From a virus, in the IMG/VR virus record IMGVR_UViG_3300012206_000007, positions 1-64,000 of that record: a DNA stretch of 64,000 nt. One strand, given 5' to 3'. A program made the position numbers and the translations under genes. The notes beneath the pieces are model-generated. The model did not search any database. It was not told the origin of the DNA and was given only the letters and a program-made list of their open reading frames with translations. How positions within the stretch are numbered: position 1 is the stretch's first letter; every line of letters begins with the position of its first letter. Positions 39,692 through 47,702 of the stretch are shown here, one piece after another.

Positions 39692-39979
39692 ATGGACCTC
39701 TTCATCAGCGGCGACCCCTCTCGCATCGATGGCCCCGTCGAACTCGCCGCCAGCGAACGCCTCGAGGGCGAACCGATTCGCGTCCGCCTCCAGCCTTCCC
39801 TGTTCCGCCGCGGCCTCGGGCAGCACCGCTACTGGGCCGGCGTCAGCTGGACCGTGGACTGTCGGAGCGTCGAGGAAGCGGTCGGGCTCAGAGAGGCGCT
39901 CCAAGCGTTCTTCCGGGCGCTGGAGCGGGCGGGGACGCGCGCCTTGGTCGTGGCGCTGGATGCGGTCGGACCCCACTGA
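39692..39979 (+). CDS. Hypothetical early protein
   Basis: 95 residues. FISGDPSRIDGPVELAASER, IRVRLQPSLFRRGLGQHRYW and a C-terminal helix (LREALQAFFRALERAGTRAL). Probably an alpha/beta domain; the second rightward promoter sits directly before it. Function unknown. Confidence 0.62.
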   Translation: MDLFISGDPSRIDGPVELAASERLEGEPIRVRLQPSLFRRGLGQHRYWAGVSWTVDCRSVEEAVGLREALQAFFRALERAGTRALVVALDAVGPH

Positions 39980-40031
39980 CGCGCGTGGAGACGTCTACAG
40001 AAGGCTCACCCGAAAGGGGCCACCCCCTCAG

Positions 40032-41459
40032 ATGCTACCGAACATTGCGCCTACTGACTCTCAGCCCGTACCACAGCCCCTCTGGCTCTGGCCCACCGAC
40101 CGCACGCGCTTCAAGGTTGGCGTCGGTCGCTGCGCCCGGGCCCGCTACCTCGGCTACCACTTCGACGGCGTGGGGCTGGCGCCTAAGGCCGAGAGCCTCC
40201 CGCTCGCGACGGGCCTCTACACCCACCAAGGGGTCGAAGCCTTCGGGCGCATCCTCGCGGAGCAGGACCGCCTCCCGACGCTCGAAGAGACACGCGAGAT
40301 TGTCGCTAGGGTGCGCGCCGCCTACGTCGCCAAAGTCGAAGCCCGTGGCTTCCTCGGCATCCTTGGCGGCGAGCAGACCACCGAGACCATCCTCGAGCAG
40401 TCGGCCCTGATTTCTGGCCTCCTCTGGGCCTTGCGCCTGAAGCTGCTGCCGTGGCTGCACCAGACCTACCGCCTGCTCTCGGTCGAGCAAGAGCGGCTGC
40501 ACTTCCTCTCGTGCACCTGCGGCGCGGGCCCCTTGGACGCCGACGAACATGTCCGCCGCGAATGCCAGGGTGTCGTCCTGATGCTCCGCAGCGACCTCCT
40601 CGCCCAACGCCGTGGCGCCACCACGCTGGCCTACTTCGAGGTCAAGACCACCGGCTGGGAATCCTCCGCGTGGGCGGAGCAGTGGGAAATCGACCCGCAA
40701 CTCGGCCTCGGCACGCTGGATGTCGACCGCCTGTTCGGGGCCGAAGTTGCCGAACTCTACATCGTCGGCCTCAACAAAGGCCCCCGCCGACGTGAGAAGG
40801 ACGAGCCCGAGGGCCGCCGCAAGCAGCTGAGCGCGCTCTGCTACGGCTATCGCCGTCCGGGCAATCCGCCGCTGCTGGCTGAGGAGTGGCTTCCGAGCTA
40901 TGAGTGGACGACGGATGACGGCGAGACCAAACGAGCCAGCCGTGCGCATCGCCGCGCCGGTGTTTGGGAAATCCCCACGGGCGACTCGACCACATGGCGG
41001 GCCTACAGCAGTCAGGATCCCAGCCTCTCACCGGAAGAGTTCTGGGTGCGCCTTCTGCCGGCCTCCGTGCTCGACAAGGTCTGCTTCCTGCTCGGCCCCA
41101 TGAACCGCCAAGACCAGCAAATTGCCTCGGTGCGCCGCGCCATGCTCGGCGAGGAGGCGCGTTGGCAGCAGGTCCTGTGGGACCTCTACGCGCTGCAGCA
41201 GACGCACCCCTGGGCCTCCGATGCCTACCAGGCGCGGCTCGATACGCTGGTGCCCCAGAGCTGGCAGTGCCGCCCCTTTGGGAAGGAGCACCAGTGCGCC
41301 TTTGTGCCGATTTGCTGTCGGGAAGCCGGGTGGGATGACCCACTCGCCAGTGACCGGTACGAAGCGCGGCGCCCCCACCATGTGCTGGAGGCCGACCAGT
41401 GGCGGGCACGCGGCATTGTCGTTGACGGAACCGGCAGCGCGGAAGGAGACGAGGCATGA
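40032..41459 (+). CDS. PD-(D/E)XK nuclease with cysteine-rich C-terminus (RecB/Cas4-like)
   Basis: 475 residues from ATG 40032 behind AAAGGGG. N-terminal CARARYLGYHFDGVG and GLYTHQGVEAFGRILAEQ fit the RecB-like start; the nuclease core has LAYFEVKTTGWESSAWAEQ, an E-x-K motif with a following aromatic, then LGTLDVDRLFGAEVAELYIV. Near the C-terminus CRPFGKEHQCAFVPICC provides a CxxxxxxxxCxxxxxCC set and, with the internal CTCGAG, could bind an iron-sulphur cluster as in Cas4/AddB. Probably exonuclease for recombination or DNA processing. Confidence 0.78.
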   Translation: MLPNIAPTDSQPVPQPLWLWPTDRTRFKVGVGRCARARYLGYHFDGVGLAPKAESLPLATGLYTHQGVEAFGRILAEQDRLPTLEETREIVARVRAAYVAKVEARGFLGILGGEQTTETILEQSALISGLLWALRLKLLPWLHQTYRLLSVEQERLHFLSCTCGAGPLDADEHVRRECQGVVLMLRSDLLAQRRGATTLAYFEVKTTGWESSAWAEQWEIDPQLGLGTLDVDRLFGAEVAELYIVGLNKGPRRREKDEPEGRRKQLSALCYGYRRPGNPPLLAEEWLPSYEWTTDDGETKRASRAHRRAGVWEIPTGDSTTWRAYSSQDPSLSPEEFWVRLLPASVLDKVCFLLGPMNRQDQQIASVRRAMLGEEARWQQVLWDLYALQQTHPWASDAYQARLDTLVPQSWQCRPFGKEHQCAFVPICCREAGWDDPLASDRYEARRPHHVLEADQWRARGIVVDGTGSAEGDEA

Positions 41460-41698
41460 CCCATATCACCTGTAACACCTGCGGCAAAGCGGTCTCGCCC
41501 ACGCCCTACGGCGTGTCACCCGATGGGTGGCTCTCCGTCAGCCTGCGCGGCACCCCGTATGTGCCGCCCGCCGACTACTGCTCGGTGGCGTGCGCGATGA
41601 AAGGGCTGGAGGACCACGAGGCATCGGAACGAGCGCTGGCTGGGCAAGCGCTCCTGCAGGACGCCCTCACCAGCGTGCCAGAGGACGACGTTGCCTGA
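41456..41698 (+). CDS. Small zinc-binding protein
   Basis: 80 residues overlapping the nuclease stop. CNTCGKAVSPTPYGVSPDGW and YCSVACAMKGLEDHEASER make a zinc finger with a long loop (CxxC...CxxxC). The C-terminus is acidic. Confidence 0.65.
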   Translation: MTHITCNTCGKAVSPTPYGVSPDGWLSVSLRGTPYVPPADYCSVACAMKGLEDHEASERALAGQALLQDALTSVPEDDVA

Positions 41699-42236
41699 CC
41701 GCCTCGCGCTCGACGCGCACGCGCCCACCCGCCACTACCACGGCCCTGAGGCCGAGGCCGTAGCACCGTGGTCGTGCCCTGCGTGCGGCGTCCTGAATGT
41801 GGGGCGTATCGTGCTCGGCTGCTCGGCGTGTGGCGCAGGCGCACCGGGACGGCATGTGGACACGCCACCGCCAGACCCGCAGCGGCTGGACCGACGGCGG
41901 GATCCGCTCCCGCTTCGGCCAGATCAGGCCGTCGCGTGGGCGCTCTATGGAGAGGCGCAGGACTGGGCCGCTCGGCACGCGACCGCCTCCTTGGCCGATG
42001 CCTTCGTCGCAGGCTACACGACGGCGACGCAGGGGATGAATCACTCGCGCGCTCCCGTCGCGATCGAGGCGCTCGCTCCTGAAGGCAAGGCACGCCGTAC
42101 GATCATGGCGGCGCTCGACCTCTTCAAAGACCAGATCCTCAGCCAGCAGCCCGAGGAGATTGCGTCGGGCGAGTGGTGCTCGGTCGAGGAGACGGAGGCG
42201 TTGCTCGCCACGCTGCGTGCGGAGGACGGTGCCTAA
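41691..42236 (+). CDS. Zinc-ribbon protein
   Basis: 181 residues from TTG 41691. SCPACGVLNVGRIVLGCSAC is a compact zinc ribbon (CxxC-x12-CxxC). The remainder is helical (DQAVAWALYGEAQDWAARHA, IMAALDLFKDQILSQQPEEI). Function unknown; the gene is coupled to the next by an overlap. Confidence 0.6.
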   Translation: MPDRLALDAHAPTRHYHGPEAEAVAPWSCPACGVLNVGRIVLGCSACGAGAPGRHVDTPPPDPQRLDRRRDPLPLRPDQAVAWALYGEAQDWAARHATASLADAFVAGYTTATQGMNHSRAPVAIEALAPEGKARRTIMAALDLFKDQILSQQPEEIASGEWCSVEETEALLATLRAEDGA

Positions 42237-42691
42237 TGAAGAAGTGGCACGCCTCCACCTACAAGGGCCTCCCGCTCATCGATGCCGACGAGGACCTCAA
42301 GATTGAGGTCCTCACAGCGGACGTGGCCAAGTCTCGACGTAACGACCCGAGCAATTGTGCGGCGACCGTGGCATCGAAGCGCATCTTGAAGACAGACGTC
42401 GAGGTGCACCTCTCCCGCACCTATGTGAAGGCTCCTGACGGGCAGGCGTGGATTCGGTTCCTCACGCCACAGTCCATCAGCCGGGAGATTACCGCATTCG
42501 ACCGGCACGCAGCCTTCGAGCCGGGTGACTATGTGCTGAAAGCGCCCGCGGAGACGCAACGGCTCGGTCAGTGGGCGAAAAAGGCCCGCGTGCGAACGGT
42601 CACCAGCAAGAAGCGCGTGAAGCACCATATGACCGCGAATGTGCGCGAGTCCGCGAAGCTGCCTGGCCAGATGAGGAGACGTGCGATATGA
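42236..42691 (+). CDS. Hypothetical basic protein
   Basis: 151 residues from ATG 42236. KKWHASTYKGLPLIDADEDL, SNCAATVASKRILKTDVEVH, WIRFLTPQSISREITAFDRH and a very basic end (RVRTVTSKKRVKHHMTANVR). The pattern of strands followed by a Lys/Arg tail suggests nucleic-acid contact. Overlaps the ATPase gene by four bases. Confidence 0.62.
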   Translation: MKKWHASTYKGLPLIDADEDLKIEVLTADVAKSRRNDPSNCAATVASKRILKTDVEVHLSRTYVKAPDGQAWIRFLTPQSISREITAFDRHAAFEPGDYVLKAPAETQRLGQWAKKARVRTVTSKKRVKHHMTANVRESAKLPGQMRRRAI

Positions 42692-44214
42692 CCGAGCCGA
42701 CCACCGCCACTGCCCCCGCGCCGATGCACCGCATCTTCACCGCCACCCTCATCATGGGCGTCAGCGGCTCCGGTAAGACCTCCCTCTACAAAGGCTTCGC
42801 CGAATACCTCTGGGAGACCTATGGGAAGGTCCTCCTCCTCTACTCGTGGGATGGCGGCGCCATCCCGACCGATGTCCAGAAGCGGATGCGCCAAGGCCTG
42901 ATCCGCTACTGGCGGGCCCGCACGCGCTCGGCCCCCGGCCTCGCGCTCGAAACGCTCTACCTCGCCACCAAAGGCTACTGGCCCCGGCGCATCAACGCCG
43001 AGACCGGCGAAACGGCGCCCGCCATCGAACTCGTCCCCCCCGTCACGGCCACCTACACGGTGACCTGCCCGAAGGGCCATGGCCTCAGCGTCGTGCCGAC
43101 GCGCAGCCTGATTACGCCGACCTACTGCACGCCCTGCCACGAGCTGATTGGCCCTGCCGCCCTACGCGTCGCTGAAAGCGTGCGCCCCACGAAGGGCTTT
43201 GAGTTGGTCGGCGGCGTGGGCTTCGATGGCCTCACCTCGATGACCCACATGGTGCTCGACCACATGGACCTCCAGCGCGGCGACGGCCTCATTGGCGGCG
43301 AGAAATCAGCCTTTGGCGGCATCGTCAGCAGTGGCGCGATCCGATTCGGGGGGAACAACCGCGCCGATATCGGCTTCGGCCAAAGCCGGGGACACCAGTT
43401 CGTCAATAACTCGCTGAGCATCCCAAACCTCGTGGAAGGGCCGGTCTGGACTGCGCTCACGACCGAAGTCACCGACGAAGGGGGCATGCCCATCGTCGGC
43501 GCCAAACTCCCCGGCCGCGCCGCGACGGAAGACGCGAGCAGTTGGTTCGGGAATGTGCTGGAAACCGGGAAACTCCTGAACGGCGAAGGCAAGAGTTGCT
43601 TCGCGTTGTGGTTGCAGCCCTTCATCGACGCCCAGAACCGCCGCCACCTCCTCAAGTCCTCCGCGAGTCCGACGGGGGTGCCGGACAAGTTCGTCGACCC
43701 CCCCGAGGAGACTCATCAGCCCTACACCGGCGTGAACCTCGGGCGCTTCTTCCGCCTGCTCGACCAGGATTTGCAGCGGGGGCCGCAGGAGGAGTTGCCC
43801 GGCGCGCCCGGCATCCCGTCCGCGATGATGGATTATGGTGAGCCGCTGACCGTGGCTGCTGCACCGGGTGCCGCACCTGTCTCGGGGGTCATCCAGCCCT
43901 TGCGCGTGGCGTCTCCTGCCCCGCCGGCCACATCCGCCTCGGTGGCGCCTCCCCCCACCTCACTGGTGGCCCCGGCGCCTGCCGCTGAGGGGCCACGGGT
44001 GAGCACGGGGATGCCGAAGGCGGGCGCGGCTGCACCGACGACGCAGGCACCATTGATGGTCGCCAAGCCGCGCCGGAAAGGGTCGCAGACCATCCCGTTG
44101 CCCGATCTGACGCCGCCCGCCCAAGCGCCGGTCGTAGCGGCGGCCCCTCCGGTTGGCGTGCCGCCCCCTGGTAAGCCACCCATGAAGGCCCCCGTGGGCG
44201 AGGTCCCGTTCTAA
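42688..44214 (+). CDS. P-loop ATPase with zinc insert and Pro-rich tail
   Basis: 508 residues from ATG 42688. Walker A is GVSGSGKTS (residues 24-32). Residues about 120-155 include CPKGHGLSVVPTRSLITPTY and CTPCHEL, a zinc ribbon inserted in the ATPase. Further ATPase elements are SMTHMVLDHMDLQRG and FGQSRGHQFVNNSLSIP. Residues from about 385 are Pro/Ala-rich and disordered, ending GKPPMKAPVGEVPF like the tip of an SSB. This form is seen in phage ATPases placed near ssDNA-binding and recombination genes; a Sak4-like annealing or helicase-loader role is possible but unproven. Confidence 0.7.
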   Translation: MTEPTTATAPAPMHRIFTATLIMGVSGSGKTSLYKGFAEYLWETYGKVLLLYSWDGGAIPTDVQKRMRQGLIRYWRARTRSAPGLALETLYLATKGYWPRRINAETGETAPAIELVPPVTATYTVTCPKGHGLSVVPTRSLITPTYCTPCHELIGPAALRVAESVRPTKGFELVGGVGFDGLTSMTHMVLDHMDLQRGDGLIGGEKSAFGGIVSSGAIRFGGNNRADIGFGQSRGHQFVNNSLSIPNLVEGPVWTALTTEVTDEGGMPIVGAKLPGRAATEDASSWFGNVLETGKLLNGEGKSCFALWLQPFIDAQNRRHLLKSSASPTGVPDKFVDPPEETHQPYTGVNLGRFFRLLDQDLQRGPQEELPGAPGIPSAMMDYGEPLTVAAAPGAAPVSGVIQPLRVASPAPPATSASVAPPPTSLVAPAPAAEGPRVSTGMPKAGAAAPTTQAPLMVAKPRRKGSQTIPLPDLTPPAQAPVVAAAPPVGVPPPGKPPMKAPVGEVPF

Positions 44215-44224
44215 GGAGACGGCT

Positions 44225-44641
44225 GTGCCGACCTTCTACCAGTCGCAAGCCGACCGTCCTGAGCGCCCACGCGACCTCCCGGCCCGCGCCCCGAGTGCCG
44301 TCGCCGAGGAAGGCCCCAGTCGCATCCGCGACCAGATCGCGCTGGGCGAGAAACTCTTGACCGCCGTGGCGGACGCCATCGCTCAACTCGAGCAGCGCCT
44401 CGATGCGGTGCTGGCACCGGTGGCGATCCTGACGAGCGCACCCCATCCGGGAGCCGTGGCGACGACCGTGTTGGAAGAACTCCCGCGTGCGGAAGGGCCT
44501 GAGGAGCCGATCGGTGGAGCCACCGTCACAGTCGCCGCGCCCGTTGTGTCGCCTATTGCTGCGCGCCTCGGCCTCCTCAACGGGAGCATCACCCTGGTCG
44601 AGCAGCGCCTGCGCGACCTCGGGCGGCGTGTGGACATCTAG
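44225..44641 (+). CDS. Coiled-coil protein
   Basis: 138 residues from GTG 44225, preceded by AAGGAGACG. Two helical segments (SRIRDQIALGEKLLTAVADA, IAQLEQRLDAVL; NGSITLVEQRLRDLGRRVDI) flank a Val/Ala/Pro-rich linker. No family. Confidence 0.58.
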   Translation: MPTFYQSQADRPERPRDLPARAPSAVAEEGPSRIRDQIALGEKLLTAVADAIAQLEQRLDAVLAPVAILTSAPHPGAVATTVLEELPRAEGPEEPIGGATVTVAAPVVSPIAARLGLLNGSITLVEQRLRDLGRRVDI

Positions 44642-44647
44642 CCATGA

Positions 44648-44863
44648 GACGAAACGCAGGACATCGCACGCATCGTTGCGGGTACGCCGGTGCGGATTGT
44701 CGACCCGGCGCATCCGCACTTTCGAGAGACCGGCATCTGGACGGGCAAGCTGATTCGGTTCACGTTCCCACCGTACGACCAGCTGGCTCACATCACGTTG
44801 GATCACTGTCGCCACGGCGTGGAGAGCTGTTACGTGTCACCGGGGCAGATCGAGCAGGACTGA
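44648..44863 (+). CDS. Small protein lacking a canonical N-terminal start
   Basis: The frame between TGA 44645 and TGA 44861 reads DETQDIARIVAGTPVRIVDP, HPHFRETGIWTGKLIRF, HITLDHCRHGVESCYVSPGQ, clearly protein-like. The first canonical start is GTG 44690, which would remove the AGTP segment. An ATG at 44644 lies one base out of frame (ATGA|GAC). Either a non-canonical start, a one-base insertion or the GTG is used. Function unknown. Confidence 0.5.
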   Translation, partial: DETQDIARIVAGTPVRIVDPAHPHFRETGIWTGKLIRFTFPPYDQLAHITLDHCRHGVESCYVSPGQIEQD

Positions 44864-45090
44864 CAGGACAGGCCTCCAGACGGGGGTGCGGGCGAACCCG
44901 GACCATGGGTGTGTGGCACCGCCACCGTAAGTCCCGTGATATGGCACCGAGCGTCCCAAGATCGCCGGGCCGCTCAGGACCAGGCGGTCGAATGGCTTCC
45001 ACGTTGGGGGCACCGACAGCAGGCAGCGCAGCAGACAGCAGGGAGCCGCAGAAACCGTCAACGCACCACCAGCCGCAGAAGGAGTCTCAG
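44864..45090 (+). other. Intergenic stretch, no supported gene
   Basis: About 227 bases between the start-less small gene and 45091. Two frames stay open but neither has a ribosome binding site or recognisable sequence. The last bases contain the AGAAGGAGT site of the next gene. Confidence 0.35.
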
Positions 45091-45750
45091 ATGGGCAAAT
45101 CGCTTCACGACCTCGGCCTCGCCGATGACCCCCTCCCCACCGCAGGCCAATCGCTGGCTGATCTCCCCGACTTTGGGGGCTTCCGCGAACCGCCTCAGCC
45201 AGGCAGCTACCGCTTCCAGCTCCCCGACGACCTCTCGACCATTTGGGACGTCTACGACACGCCCAGCAAAACGCCGCCGCAACGCGTGCGCGCGATTTTC
45301 GACCGCGAGCATCCGCTCCAGATCGTGCAGAGCGCCAGCGGGCGCTACAACGGGGAGCCCTTCGAGGCGCGCCTCTCCAATGAGGAGCGCAACCGGGGCA
45401 AAGACCGCATCGCCAGCGACTTGGACTTCCTGCTGCGCGCGCTGGGCATCACCACCAAGCCGCGCAGCAATAGTGACTACATCCGCACCGTCCAGACGCA
45501 GGCCAAGAAGCAGTTTGGCGCTGACATCCGCTTCTCCTGGAAGTGCGCGACGAATCGCAACATTCGGGTGCGTGACGCCAACGGGGCCATCCAGGAAGTT
45601 GAGGGGCACAAAGGCTGCGGCACCGCCTACTACCAGGAGGACCTCCCCAATGGCGGGAAGCAGGCCGATGGGCAGGTGCCGACGCAGATCCAGTGCACCT
45701 GTGGGGCGCTCCTGCGGGCGTTCGCAAATTTGGACAACCTCCGGGCCTAG
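45091..45750 (+). CDS. Hypothetical protein, possibly ssDNA-associated
   Basis: 219 residues from ATG 45091 behind AGAAGGAGT. After an acidic start it has FQLPDDLSTIWDVYDTPSKT, RVRAIFDREHPLQIVQSASG, SDLDFLLRALGI, and a C-terminal cysteine set (WKCATNRNIRVRD, HKGCGTAYYQEDL, CTCGALL). A beta barrel with a zinc site in this genomic place, beside ATPases and a nuclease, would fit an ssDNA-binding or recombination cofactor, but no diagnostic motif was recognised. Confidence 0.55.
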   Translation: MGKSLHDLGLADDPLPTAGQSLADLPDFGGFREPPQPGSYRFQLPDDLSTIWDVYDTPSKTPPQRVRAIFDREHPLQIVQSASGRYNGEPFEARLSNEERNRGKDRIASDLDFLLRALGITTKPRSNSDYIRTVQTQAKKQFGADIRFSWKCATNRNIRVRDANGAIQEVEGHKGCGTAYYQEDLPNGGKQADGQVPTQIQCTCGALLRAFANLDNLRA

Positions 45751-45775
45751 GCAGGGGTACGCGTAGACTGGCGCA

Positions 45776-46993
45776 GTGCCCGCCTACTACAACGAGAACG
45801 ACGCCTTCTGCGTCGCGTGGCTGAAGGCGCTGATTGCAGACGGGCTGATTGCGCCGGGTGATGTCGACGACCGCAGCATTGAGGCTGTGCAGCCGGAGGA
45901 CCTCCGAGGCTATGACCAAGGCCACTTCTTCGCCGGGATCGGGGGCTGGAGCTACGCCCTCCGCCTCGCCGACTGGCCAGACGACCGATTTGCTTGGACG
46001 GGCAGTTGCCCCTGCCAGCCCTTCTCGGTCGCGGGCAAAGGTGGCGGCCCAGCCGATCCCCGCCATCTTTGGCCAGCGTGGTTCCGCCTCATCGCAGAGT
46101 GCCGCCCTCCAGTCCTCTTTGCGGAGCAGGTTGGAGGACCGGCTGGCCTTGCGTGGCTCGACGCTGTTTACGCTGACTTGGAAGGAATTGGTTACGCCAT
46201 CGGGGCGGTCGATCTCCCGGCTGCGAGCGTCGGCGCGCCGCATCGACGACAGCGCCTGTGGGTCGTGGCCGACACCGACGAAGGACGAAGTGGGTGGGAC
46301 ACCCGAGCAGTTCCTTGCGCGGAAAGTGGCACTCGGGGGGAGGTGCGGCGTGTCGCTGACGGCGCTGAATCTGGTCGCGGAGCTGGTGGCGTGGCCGACG
46401 CCCTGCCAGCAGGACGGCCCGAACGGCGGACCGGCGCAGGGCACGGATCGTCTGCCAGCAGCAGCGATGGCGTCGTGGCCAAGTCCGAAGGCGAGCAATA
46501 CGACAGGGGCAGGGACGCGTGGCGAGGGAGGCGAGAACCTCCAGACGATGGCGGGCTGGGCCACCCCGACCCGCCGCGATCACAAGGACGGCGCCTCGGA
46601 CGGGACAGTACCGGTGAACGCCCTGCTCGGGCGGCAGGCGTGGCTAGCGGGCTGGCCCACCCCGGTGGGCCAAGATGCAGGAAACAGTACCCACTGCTAC
46701 ACCCACGGGAACCACGACCAGATCGCGCTGAAGCTGCCGGGAGTGGTGCTTCTGACTTCTGGACCGACTGCGTCTGGCTCCCCTGCCGCGACGGCAGGTG
46801 GCGACCGACTCAACCCGGCCTTCAGCCTCTGGCTCATGGGATACCCCACCGGGTGGGCACGTTGCGCGGCGCAGGCAACAGCATCGTCGCACCGCTTGCG
46901 GCGGAATTCATCCGTGCCTACAGGGAAACCTGTGATGAAAGTCTGCACGGGATGCAAGCAGTCGAAACAATCGACGGAGTTCTTCCGAGATAA
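45776..46993 (+). CDS. C5-cytosine DNA methyltransferase
   Basis: 405 residues from GTG 45776. Motif I is FAGIGGWSYAL (near residue 55), motif IV the catalytic CPCQPFSVAGKGG (near 78), motif VI is FAEQVGG (a variant of ENV), motif VIII QRLWVVAD (near 159). The middle is the target-recognition region, and motif X is RGAGNSIVAPLAAEFIRAY (near 363), preceded by CVWLPCRDGRWRPTQPG typical of phage Dcm proteins. It probably protects phage DNA from host restriction. The gene's last 59 bases overlap the HNH domain, and another long frame overlies it. Confidence 0.88.
   Translation: MPAYYNENDAFCVAWLKALIADGLIAPGDVDDRSIEAVQPEDLRGYDQGHFFAGIGGWSYALRLADWPDDRFAWTGSCPCQPFSVAGKGGGPADPRHLWPAWFRLIAECRPPVLFAEQVGGPAGLAWLDAVYADLEGIGYAIGAVDLPAASVGAPHRRQRLWVVADTDEGRSGWDTRAVPCAESGTRGEVRRVADGAESGRGAGGVADALPAGRPERRTGAGHGSSASSSDGVVAKSEGEQYDRGRDAWRGRREPPDDGGLGHPDPPRSQGRRLGRDSTGERPARAAGVASGLAHPGGPRCRKQYPLLHPREPRPDRAEAAGSGASDFWTDCVWLPCRDGRWRPTQPGLQPLAHGIPHRVGTLRGAGNSIVAPLAAEFIRAYRETCDESLHGMQAVETIDGVLPR
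45849..46934 (+). other. Second conserved-looking reading frame inside the methyltransferase gene
   Basis: A different frame is open across the methyltransferase and continues into the HNH domain without a stop. It shows a regular motif series: FTLTWKELVTPSGRSISRLR, SWPTPTKDE, AWPTPCQQDG, SWPSPKASN, GWATPTRRDHKDG, GWPTPVGQD, then RLNPAFSLWLMGYPTGW. That series (W-P-T-P repeats followed by an MGYP box) is familiar from phage proteins annotated as DNA methylases. Either it is a real overprinted product or the family in databases is the shadow of Dcm genes. Confidence 0.4.
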
Positions 46994-47399
46994 GCGACGG
47001 CCCCAAGGACGATTGGCTCGGTGCAAGCAGTGCAAGCGTGCCGCCTATCACCGTTGGCGAGTTGCGCATCCAGACATGGATAGGAACCGGTACTGGACAC
47101 ATCGGGATGCTGAACGGGAACGTCACTTGGTGAAGAAGTACGGAGTCACGTTCGCACGGTATGACGAACTGCTGGCACTGCAGGGCGGTAGGTGTGCCGT
47201 GTGCCACCACCTTGCGCCAAAGGGCCGCTTACTAGACGTGGACCACGATCATGCGACAGGGACAGTACGTGGCCTGCTCTGTACCGCCTGTAATCAGCTT
47301 CTTGGACACGCCCAGGATTCTGCTGCGCGCCTTCTAGAGGCAGCGCAGTATCTGTCCACGAGCACATCGCGGGTCCAGCCTGCACAAAAGGAGCGCCCG
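46935..47399 (+). CDS. Endonuclease VII-like HNH protein, open at its 3' end
   Basis: From ATG 46935 the protein reads CTGCKQSKQSTEFF, CKQCKRAAYHRWR, YDELLALQGGRCAVCH, LDVDHDHATGTVRGLLCTAC, NQLLGHAQDSAARLLEAAQY, i.e. an N-terminal zinc knuckle and a complete recombination endonuclease VII core (His-Asp-His plus CxxC pairs). No stop follows: the frame runs on through 47401 to 47699 and joins the next gene, and upstream it is fused to the overprinted frame in the methyltransferase gene. It may be a mobile HNH domain inserted between two genes or a resolvase-like enzyme. Confidence 0.82.
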
Positions 47400-47400
47400 A

Positions 47401-47699
47401 TGCCGAAGCGCCGTGAGACCACCTTGGCCGATGTCCTCGACTTCCTCCAAGGCGCCCATGTGGACGTGCAGAAGGCCGTACTCGGCCTTCTGAAGACGCG
47501 CGTGGCGGCAGCGGCTCCGCCGAAGCGGAAGATGCCGTCCGGCAGCCGACTGTCGCTCAGCGACGCGGCGCGTGAGTCGCTGGATGCCGCCGCACGGAAG
47601 CCGGCGAAGCCTGCGGCTAAGCCGCCCCAGACGGCGAAGCGCTCTGCCGCACCGGATGTGCCGCTGCCGTCCCTCAGTGGATTCCCCCCTACGTCCTGA
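47401..47699 (+). CDS. Hypothetical protein, in frame with the HNH domain
   Basis: 99 residues from ATG 47401, which has a very good CAAAAGGAGCGCCCG ahead of it, so it is probably made on its own as well as in a fusion. RETTLADVLDFLQGAHVDVQ and a KAVLGLLKTRVAAA helix are followed by a Lys/Ala/Pro-rich tail. Likely an original phage gene behind the methyltransferase that was joined by HNH insertion. Confidence 0.6.
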
Positions 47700-47702
47700 G
47701 CG

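Noticed and set aside
40032-41459. Cas4 of a phage CRISPR system
   Set aside because: RecB-like fold with cysteines, but no repeats or other cas genes; a recombination exonuclease is a simpler reading.
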